Shown here piece by piece: positions 1 through 5,128 of a stretch of DNA of 5,128 bases. This DNA comes from an uncultured Clostridia bacterium (lineage in GTDB: Bacteria; Bacillota; Clostridia; Monoglobales; Monoglobaceae), in contig CAMCUJ010000119.1 of the NCBI GenBank assembly GCA_945878965.1, positions 1 through 5,128 of the forward strand. Reading direction: 5' to 3'. The translations under genes and the position numbers were made by a program. Under the pieces are notes generated by a model. It searched no databases. It saw only the letters and a program-made list of their open reading frames with translations, and was not told the DNA's origin. How positions within the stretch are numbered: the stretch's first letter is position 1; the number at the start of each line of letters is the position of its first letter.

Positions 1-17
1 CCCCTACCAATCAAGCA

Positions 18-158
18 ATGTCAAGTTTTAGTTGTTGCAAGGTACTACACCTTAAAGAGCGTACAGCTTTAGCTGCTGCAAGGCGGCAGTGGCGAAATAT
101 AAGAAATATTTACAATATCAAATGTAATTTTAAAAAGGAGAAAAACTCACAGACATAA
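18..158 (+). other. Doubtful 46-codon open frame upstream of pth
   Basis: One frame is open from base 3 to a TAA at 156-158. Its first ATG is at 18, giving a 46-residue, strongly basic peptide with 11 Lys/Arg and only 2 acidic residues, including a central AAARRQWRN segment. There is no ribosome binding site before the ATG. The frame runs straight through the direct repeat and its hairpin, and I recognise no family. I think it is more likely a chance reading of a structured or repeated element than a real protein. It is listed because it is the only open frame of any length in bases 1-209, and because its stop codon touches the first bases of the terminator-like stem. It could also be the tail of a longer frame that starts before the window. 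Confidence 0.15.
27..90 (+). repeat. Imperfect direct repeat with GC-rich hairpin in the second copy
   Basis: Bases 27-42 and 68-83 are two copies of a 16-base unit with consensus TTTAGYTGYTGCAAGG. They match at 14 of 16 positions, both differences are T/C, and their starts lie 41 bases apart. The second copy sits in a hairpin: CTGCTGC (73-79) pairs with GCGGCAG (83-89) around an AAG loop, with one G-T pair inside the stem and one further G-T pair (72/90) at its base. The first copy folds only weakly in the same register. A separate small stem, AAGGT/ACCTT (39-43/49-53), is also possible. The block is richer in G+C than the A/T-rich stretch after it (95-156). It could be part of a dispersed intergenic repeat, a structured RNA, or the degraded end of a gene lying upstream. 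I do not recognise a named family. Confidence 0.45.
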
Positions 159-186
159 GGCTGCATATTTATATATGCGGTCTTTT
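157..186 (+). terminator. Rho-independent terminator or attenuator before pth
   Basis: AAGGCTGCATAT (157-168) pairs with ATATGCGGTCTT (173-184) around a TTAT loop. This gives a 12-bp stem with two G-T pairs and no bulge, and the T run at 183-186 overlaps the foot of the stem. That is the usual shape of an intrinsic terminator, although the stem is AT-rich and the T run is short, so it may be leaky. It could end a transcript entering from before the window. It lies only 23 bases before the pth start codon, which leaves no room for a complete promoter after it, so it may instead act as an attenuator in the pth leader. Confidence 0.65.
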
Positions 187-209
187 CGGCTGTAAGTATG
201 TGAACAGTT

Positions 210-785
210 ATGTATCTTATAGTTGGACTTGGAAATCCCGGTCGGGATTATGTAGGAACAAGACATAATGTAGGCTTTGAAGCTTTAGATGTTATTGCAA
301 GTAAATACGATATAAAGCTTAATAAGGAGAAATTCAGAGCGGTATACGGCGAGGGCAGAATAGGCGGTGAACGTGTAATTCTTGCAAAGCCTCAGACATT
401 TATGAACTTAAGCGGTGAAAGCGTAAGAGAGATTATGAGCTGGTATAAAATAGCTCCCGAAAATCTTATTGTGATTTACGATGATATATCTCTTGAGGTC
501 GGAACCTTAAGGATACGCCCAAAAGGCAGTGCCGGCGGTCATAACGGCGTTAAGAATATTATATATCAGCTCAGTACCGATATTTTCCCGAGAATTAAAA
601 TCGGAATAGGCGCTCCGAAAACTCCGGAATATGAACTGATTGATTATGTACTTGGAAAATTTCAAAAAGAAGAAGTGGATATTTTGATTAAAGTTGCAAT
701 TAAAGTCGCAGAGGCGGTTGAAGTTATAATAGAAAACGGAACCGAGCTTGCAATGTCAAAATTCAACGGTAAGGTTACGGATTGA
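210..785 (+). CDS. pth: Peptidyl-tRNA hydrolase (Pth), complete
   Basis: This cytoplasmic enzyme cleaves the ester bond between peptide and tRNA in peptidyl-tRNAs that fall off the ribosome, freeing the tRNA for reuse. It has 191 residues, the normal length for the bacterial Pth family (E. coli has 194). The N-terminus MYLIVGLGNPG is the family signature and fixes the start. The expected active-site residues are visible: Asn9, the catalytic His19 in TRHNVGF, Met65-Asn66 in FMNLSGE, Asp91 in the YDDISL segment, and His111-Asn112 in GSAGGHNG. The C-terminal YVLGKF segment is also typical. No key residue is missing. The ribosome binding site is odd: nothing resembling GGAGG lies in the 20 bases before the ATG, and an ATG-TGA pair sits at 198-203. 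The gene follows a terminator-like hairpin and is followed 52 bases later by mfd, probably in one transcript. Confidence 0.97.
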   Translation: MYLIVGLGNPGRDYVGTRHNVGFEALDVIASKYDIKLNKEKFRAVYGEGRIGGERVILAKPQTFMNLSGESVREIMSWYKIAPENLIVIYDDISLEVGTLRIRPKGSAGGHNGVKNIIYQLSTDIFPRIKIGIGAPKTPEYELIDYVLGKFQKEEVDILIKVAIKVAEAVEVIIENGTELAMSKFNGKVTD

Positions 786-820
786 TTGAATGTAAAATAG
801 AGAAAAAAGCTAAAATACTT

Positions 821-828
821 GAAGGAGG
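821..828 (+). promoter_or_regulatory. Strong ribosome binding site of mfd
   Basis: GAAGGAGG lies 9 bases before the ATG at 838, a near-perfect match to the 3' end of 16S rRNA at normal spacing. It confirms the mfd start and contrasts with the missing site before pth. Confidence 0.9.
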
Positions 829-837
829 TTTACAGCT

Positions 838-3800
838 ATGAGAGGATTTTTAAAGATTTTAGAGGGGCTGGCGGATTTCGAGGACCTTGTAAACAGTGTG
901 AAATATAAAGATGATGCAGTCAGTCTTACGGGACTTGCGGATTCTTCGGCGGTGCATATTATAGCCGGACTTTCGGAGAAGCTTGAAAAAAAGTCGCTTA
1001 TAGTTGTAAACAATGAGGTTGAAGCAAAACGTATATATGAGGACTTAAATTTCTTTGACAGGGGAAATGTAATTATGTTTCCCGAAAGCGACTTGATTTT
1101 TTATGATATTGAGGCTGTCGGACGTGATATTTTAAAGGAAAGACTTAATGTTCTTGACAAGCTTATACGAAACGGAAGCAAGTACCATATTATAACTACG
1201 GTTTCAGCACTCAGAAGCGTTACGGCGTCACTTGAAATTTATAAAAAATATACGCTTGAGTTTAAGGTGGGAGATGAAATTTCACTCACTGATTTAGCAA
1301 ACCGAATGGTAACTCTCGGCTACAGACGTGAGGAAATGGTTGAAGGTGCCGGACAGTTCAGCATACGAGGCGGAATTTTTGATTTCTATCCGTTCTGGAG
1401 CGAAACCGCTTACAGAGTCGAATTTTTTGATTATGAAGTGGATTCAATCAGATTGTTTGATACCGAGAGTCAGCGTACAATTACAAAGCTTGACGAGGCG
1501 AGAATAACTCCGGCATTTGAAATTATTATGGACGAAAAAACAAGAATTAACCTTATGTCAGAGCTTGATGAAAAGGTTTCGCTTATGCACAATTACGAAA
1601 ATGACCCGGTGAAGGAAAAGCTTATATCCTCAGTAAAGCGTGATATCGAAAGACTGGGCAGCGGTGAGATTTTTCCGTCAATATATAAGTATATACCGTA
1701 TATTTACGGAGATAAGCTGTCTTCAATTCTTGACTATATTGAGGAAAAACTAATATTTATGATTGAGCCGTCAAGAATTTATGATACGGCAAGTGCTGAG
1801 GATAACAGATTTTCGGATTCGTATTCCGAGCTTATACAAAGAGGAATTGTGCTTGGCGGAAGCGGTAAATATTTTGAGGACTATGACAGACTTCTTGAAA
1901 AGCTTAAGAATAAGGGAAAAGTCATATTGATAAACAGTCTTTCACATTCGGTATACGGCTTTAAAAATGTAAAAACCATAGGCTTTACGGCAAAGAGTCT
2001 TAACAACTACGGCGGAAAGATGGAATTTTTCTATGATGCATTAAGCTTTTATAAAAAGAACGGCTATGGAATATTAATTCTTGCAGGCTCCGAGTCAAGA
2101 TGTGCAAACCTTCAAAGACAGCTTGAGGACGAGGAAATTATTTCAGCCGTGTCAAAGGAGTTTATAAATCCTCCTGCTTCGGGAAGTATAGTTATAACTC
2201 ACGGAAGTTTAAACCGAGGCTTTGAATATCCGCTTATAAGAATGGTGGTTATAAGCGACAGAGATATTTTCGGCGGTGAGAGGAAAAAGAGCAAACGCCG
2301 AAAGGGTCTTAGAAAACAGGATAAGCTTGAAAGCTTTACTGATTTGAATATAGGCGATTATGTTGTTCATAAAAATCACGGAATCGGTCAGTATGTGGGA
2401 ATTAACCGCCTTTCGGTTGAGGGAGTTAAAAAGGACTACCTTAAAATTAAGTATAAGGGCGAGGATATTCTCTATGTTCCGACAGACCAGCTTGATATGA
2501 TTTATAAGCATATCGGAAAAGAGGGTGCAAGAGTTAAAATTAATAAGCTCGGCTCGCAGGATTGGAACAAAACCAAGAGCCGTGTTAAGGCATCGTGTGC
2601 CGATATGGCAAAGGATCTTATAGCTCTCTATGCACAAAGACAGTCAATTAAGGGAATAAGCTTTAAAGAGGACACAGAGTGGCAGCGTGATTTTGAAGCG
2701 GCATTTCTTTATGATGAAACAGACGACCAGCTAAGGAGTATTGAGGAAGTTAAGAGGGATATGGAAAGCGAAAAGCCGATGGACAGACTGCTCTGCGGCG
2801 ATGTGGGCTACGGAAAGACGGAGGTTGCATTAAGAGCCGCATTTAAGGCGGTTATGAGCGGTTATCAGGTTGCATATCTTGTTCCGACAACAATCCTTGC
2901 AAATCAGCATTTTAATACATTCAGACAGAGAATGAAGGATTATCCGATAAATATAGCTATGCTTTCAAGGTTCTGTACATCGGCTCAGGAAAAGGCGGTT
3001 AAGCGTGAGCTTAAAACAGGCGAGGTTGATATAGTAATCGGAACTCACAAGATACTTCAAAAGACGGTTGAGTTTTCAAAGCTTGGACTTTTAATTATAG
3101 ATGAGGAGCAGCGTTTCGGTGTTGCACACAAGGAGAGAATAAAGGAAATCAGAAAGGACGTTGACGCACTTACACTATCTGCAACGCCTATTCCGAGAAC
3201 TCTTCATATGTCGATGTCGGGACTTCGTGATATGAGCGTTATAAATCAGCCGCCGAGTGAGCGTTATCCTGTTGCGACATATGTTCTTGAATATAACGAG
3301 GACGTAATTTATGAGGCTATAAATAAGGAGCTTGGCAGGGGCGGTCAGGTTTATTATATGTTTAACCGTGTTCAGGGAATTTACTCGGTTGCGGAAAGAA
3401 TTTCAGAGCTTATTCCGAGTGCAAGGGTTTCGGTTGCACACGGAAAGATGAATGAGAGCGAGCTTGAAAATATTATGATGGAGCTTTCGGAGGGCGAAAT
3501 TGATATTTTGGTTTGTACAACCATAATAGAAACGGGTCTTGATATTCCGAATGTAAATACCATTATAATAGAGGACGCAGACAGACTCGGACTTTCACAG
3601 CTTTATCAGCTCAGGGGCAGGGTCGGACGTTCAAATAGGCTTGCATATGCCTATCTTACATTTAAGCGTGATAAGGCTCTTAATGAAACTGCTGAAAAAA
3701 GATTAAGAGCGATTAAGGAATTTACGGAGTTTGGTTCGGGATTTAAGGTGGCAATGCGTGACCTTGAAATACGAGGTATGGGAAATCTGATAGGTGCTCA

Positions 3801-4344
3801 GCAGAGCGGACATATGGAAACTGTTGGTTATGAAATGTATTGCAGACTTTTGGAGGAGGCAATAAATGAGCAGCGTGGAATTGAAACCGTGGAAAAGGTT
3901 GAAACCTCAATTGATTTATCGGTCAGTGCGTATATTCCTGAGGAATTTATAGGCGTTCACAGTCACAGAATGTCGGCTTATAAGAAAATAGCTTCAATTC
4001 TGACTCAGGAGGATTTATATGACGTTTATGAGGAGATTGAGGACAGATACGGAAGTATTCCCGAAGTGGTTCACAATCTTATGCAGGTTGCTCTCATCAA
4101 GGCTCTTGCATCTGCTTCAAATATTACCGATATCAAGGAGAGAGAAAAGGAAGTATTATTCTTTTTTGCTCCCGACAGAACCCCCGATATGCAAAAAGTA
4201 GCCGAGCTTTGCGTTGAGCTTAGCGGCTATATTAAAATTGTTAATAATGCAAAGCCTTATATCAGTTATAAAATTATGCATAAAAATAATGATTTTAAAT
4301 ATCTCGAGGCAATAAAGGAATTTTTGATTAAAGTTTCGGCATAA
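838..4344 (+). CDS. mfd: Transcription-repair coupling factor Mfd, complete
   Basis: Mfd is an ATP-driven DNA translocase that pushes RNA polymerase off DNA at lesions and recruits UvrA, starting transcription-coupled nucleotide excision repair. At 1168 residues it is full length (E. coli 1148). The N-terminal third resembles UvrB, with the segment around AGQFSIRGGIFDFYP at 171-185, and includes the region that binds UvrA in the family. A CarD-like RNA-polymerase-interaction domain spans about 497-560 (GDYVVHKNHGIGQY at 506-519, then ILYVPTDQLD at 544-553). The SF2 motor follows: DDQ at 629-631, Walker A GDVGYGKT (654-661), DEEQ (755-758), SATPIPRT (781-788), and the arginine-finger motif QLRGRVGRS (924-932). 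The TRG translocation motif (RGMGNLIGAQQSGH, 979-992) comes next, then a C-terminal TRCF domain from about 1025, which in the family holds the motor inactive. All motor motifs are intact, with no frameshift or insertion. The UvrB-like module shows no Walker A, as expected for Mfd. Confidence 0.98.
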   Translation: MRGFLKILEGLADFEDLVNSVKYKDDAVSLTGLADSSAVHIIAGLSEKLEKKSLIVVNNEVEAKRIYEDLNFFDRGNVIMFPESDLIFYDIEAVGRDILKERLNVLDKLIRNGSKYHIITTVSALRSVTASLEIYKKYTLEFKVGDEISLTDLANRMVTLGYRREEMVEGAGQFSIRGGIFDFYPFWSETAYRVEFFDYEVDSIRLFDTESQRTITKLDEARITPAFEIIMDEKTRINLMSELDEKVSLMHNYENDPVKEKLISSVKRDIERLGSGEIFPSIYKYIPYIYGDKLSSILDYIEEKLIFMIEPSRIYDTASAEDNRFSDSYSELIQRGIVLGGSGKYFEDYDRLLEKLKNKGKVILINSLSHSVYGFKNVKTIGFTAKSLNNYGGKMEFFYDALSFYKKNGYGILILAGSESRCANLQRQLEDEEIISAVSKEFINPPASGSIVITHGSLNRGFEYPLIRMVVISDRDIFGGERKKSKRRKGLRKQDKLESFTDLNIGDYVVHKNHGIGQYVGINRLSVEGVKKDYLKIKYKGEDILYVPTDQLDMIYKHIGKEGARVKINKLGSQDWNKTKSRVKASCADMAKDLIALYAQRQSIKGISFKEDTEWQRDFEAAFLYDETDDQLRSIEEVKRDMESEKPMDRLLCGDVGYGKTEVALRAAFKAVMSGYQVAYLVPTTILANQHFNTFRQRMKDYPINIAMLSRFCTSAQEKAVKRELKTGEVDIVIGTHKILQKTVEFSKLGLLIIDEEQRFGVAHKERIKEIRKDVDALTLSATPIPRTLHMSMSGLRDMSVINQPPSERYPVATYVLEYNEDVIYEAINKELGRGGQVYYMFNRVQGIYSVAERISELIPSARVSVAHGKMNESELENIMMELSEGEIDILVCTTIIETGLDIPNVNTIIIEDADRLGLSQLYQLRGRVGRSNRLAYAYLTFKRDKALNETAEKRLRAIKEFTEFGSGFKVAMRDLEIRGMGNLIGAQQSGHMETVGYEMYCRLLEEAINEQRGIETVEKVETSIDLSVSAYIPEEFIGVHSHRMSAYKKIASILTQEDLYDVYEEIEDRYGSIPEVVHNLMQVALIKALASASNITDIKEREKEVLFFFAPDRTPDMQKVAELCVELSGYIKIVNNAKPYISYKIMHKNNDFKYLEAIKEFLIKVSA

Positions 4345-4383
4345 TTTAATAAGCAAATTGTAAAATAAAAATAAAATTAGGTA

Positions 4384-4412
4384 TAGACAAATTAAACAAA
4401 AGAGTGTATAAT
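4384..4412 (+). promoter_or_regulatory. SigA-type promoter of the foldase-like gene
   Basis: A -35 box TAGACA (4384-4389, one mismatch to TTGACA) and a perfect -10 box TATAAT (4407-4412) are separated by the ideal 17 bases. The sequence around them is very A/T-rich, which helps such promoters. Transcription would start near 4419, giving a leader of about 33 bases before the ATG at 4452. No operator-like inverted repeat is visible beside it. The match suggests the downstream gene can be expressed independently of mfd. Confidence 0.75.
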
Positions 4413-4438
4413 AATTAAATAGTATTAAATTTTAGTTT

Positions 4439-4443
4439 GGAGG
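4439..4443 (+). promoter_or_regulatory. Ribosome binding site of the foldase-like gene
   Basis: GGAGG lies 8 bases before the ATG at 4452. It selects this start over the next in-frame ATG at 4500 (residue 17), so the long acidic N-terminal tail is part of the protein. Confidence 0.88.
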
Positions 4444-4451
4444 ATATTGGT

Positions 4452-5128
4452 ATGGAGAATAACGAAAATAAGTCTTTCGAGAATGAGGAAGAGCTGCAGA
4501 TGAATTCTGCCGAAGAAACAACTGAAGTTGTTGAAGAAACAGATGCAGCGAATGCAAATGATAATGTGGAAACAACTGATTCCGAAAACAGCGAAAGCTT
4601 TGAGGAAACAACAGCGGATGAAAATTCAGAGATTTTAAGTGACGGAATTGAAACTATTTCGGATGATACTGATGTAAATCCTGAGATAATGGCAAAGCCA
4701 AAGAGCAATAAGGGTATAATAGCTGTAATATCAATAGTTGGTGTATTGCTTCTTGCAGCTATAATCACATTATGCTATAACTTTGTTTTCAAGGTTCCGA
4801 CTGACGGTTCGGCAGTAATTTTAAGTTCGGGCAAGGATAAGATGATAGAGGATGACTTCAGATACTTTATGGTAGGCGAAGCTTACAAGATTCAGTATGC
4901 AAAGCTTCTTGAAAAGGTTCAGCAGCTTGATGAAAATGCCGGCGATGACGCTATAACAAACATAATGAAGGAATACAGCTGGGATACAGTTGATGAGGAA
5001 ACGGGAAAGACTTACGGAGAAATGGCAAAGGAGAATGCACTTAATGCGGCACTTCGTCAGTTTGTAAGTCTTAAGAAGGCAGAGGAATTCGGTGTAACAC
5101 TTACAGATGAAGAAAAAGCACAGGTTAA
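4452..5128 (+). CDS. Membrane-anchored SurA/PrsA-like foldase, 3' end cut off
   Basis: The window holds the first 225 codons; the gene continues past the end. Residues 1-80 are low-complexity and very acidic (28 Asp/Glu against one Lys, rich in Asn, Ser and Thr). Lysines at 82, 84 and 87 then lead into one hydrophobic span at about 88-113. This predicts an acidic tail inside the cell and the rest outside (type II topology). After the span, helical segments at about 131-160 and 187-215, ending in KKAEEFGVTLTDEEKAQV, resemble the N-terminal chaperone domain of SurA and clostridial PrsA-type peptidyl-prolyl isomerases. The catalytic parvulin domain, if present, would lie beyond the window, so isomerase activity is not shown. 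The position after mfd fits this call, because a foldase gene is common there in Clostridia. There is no lipobox, so this is a transmembrane anchor and not a PrsA lipoprotein. I am confident it is a real gene and moderately sure of the family. Confidence 0.75.
   Translation, partial: MENNENKSFENEEELQMNSAEETTEVVEETDAANANDNVETTDSENSESFEETTADENSEILSDGIETISDDTDVNPEIMAKPKSNKGIIAVISIVGVLLLAAIITLCYNFVFKVPTDGSAVILSSGKDKMIEDDFRYFMVGEAYKIQYAKLLEKVQQLDENAGDDAITNIMKEYSWDTVDEETGKTYGEMAKENALNAALRQFVSLKKAEEFGVTLTDEEKAQV

Noticed and set aside
135..140. AAGGAG as a ribosome binding site
   Set aside because: No ATG, GTG or TTG follows at workable distance, and the pth start is about 70 bases away (about 41 even with the hairpin folded out).
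786..816. Possible promoter for mfd: TTGAAT (786-791) and TAAAAT (811-816)
   Set aside because: The 19-base spacing is too long and both boxes are imperfect in a very A/T-rich gap, where such matches occur by chance. Co-transcription with pth is simpler.
2209..2637. 142-codon open frame on the minus strand inside mfd
   Set aside because: It lies wholly within the conserved mfd coding sequence, over the RNA-polymerase-interaction domain, and shows no domain or ribosome binding site of its own.
4019..4201. 60-codon + strand frame overlapping mfd, with GGAGG-like bases (AGGAGG, 4008-4013) just before it
   Set aside because: The AGGAGG is part of mfd codons and the frame lies fully inside the TRCF domain coding region. 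The peptide looks like a frame-shifted reading of mfd.
4415..4768. 117-codon open frame on the minus strand, Ser/Val-rich
   Set aside because: It is opposite the acidic, Glu/Thr-rich start of the foldase-like gene. Its Ser/Val/Phe composition is what the complement of GAA/GAT/ACA codons gives. It also runs across the promoter and has no family features.
4767..4778. Cysteine at residue 108 of the foldase-like protein as a lipoprotein attachment site
   Set aside because: The residues before it are Ile-Thr-Leu, with Leu at -1 where lipoboxes need Gly, Ala or Ser. It also lies inside the hydrophobic span after more than 100 residues, unlike a lipoprotein signal peptide.
1..5128. Search for CRISPR arrays, tRNA or rRNA genes, insertion sequences and defence-type gene clusters
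   Set aside because: Three housekeeping genes fill nearly all of the window. No repeat arrays, terminal inverted repeats, transposase or integrase motifs, or tRNA folds were seen.

Overview
The window is AT-rich and tightly packed on the + strand. It reads as chromosomal core DNA from a low-G+C Firmicute, most likely a clostridial gut lineage of the Ruminococcus/Oscillospiraceae type. That placement rests on three things: the gene order pth - mfd - SurA/PrsA-type foldase, which I associate with Clostridia; the strong GGAGG ribosome binding sites; and the A/T-biased codons. It is an inference, not a database result.

Layout. Bases 1-209 hold no convincing gene. They contain a short imperfect direct repeat with a GC-rich hairpin in its second copy (27-90), then a 12-bp hairpin with a short T tract (157-186) that looks like a rho-independent terminator or attenuator. 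Only 23 bases separate the T tract from the next start codon. Bases 210-785 encode a complete peptidyl-tRNA hydrolase (pth). After 52 bases comes a complete mfd (838-4344), the transcription-repair coupling factor, with a strong ribosome binding site. A 107-base AT-rich spacer carries a good SigA-type promoter (TAGACA-17-TATAAT) and a GGAGG site. These serve a third gene (4452 to the window end, cut off on its 3' side) encoding a membrane-anchored protein with an 80-residue acidic cytoplasmic tail and the start of a SurA/PrsA-like extracytoplasmic foldase domain.

How the genes fit together. Pth recycles peptidyl-tRNAs dropped by ribosomes. Mfd removes RNA polymerase stalled at DNA lesions and recruits UvrA. 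The third protein probably helps secreted proteins fold outside the membrane. They are housekeeping neighbours, not one pathway. pth and mfd are probably co-transcribed, since there is no terminator and only a weak promoter-like match between them. The foldase gene has its own promoter but may also receive read-through from mfd.

I found no mobile element, CRISPR array, RNA gene of a known class, or clearly new multi-gene system. The most unusual parts are the structured leader before pth and the long acidic tail on the third protein.
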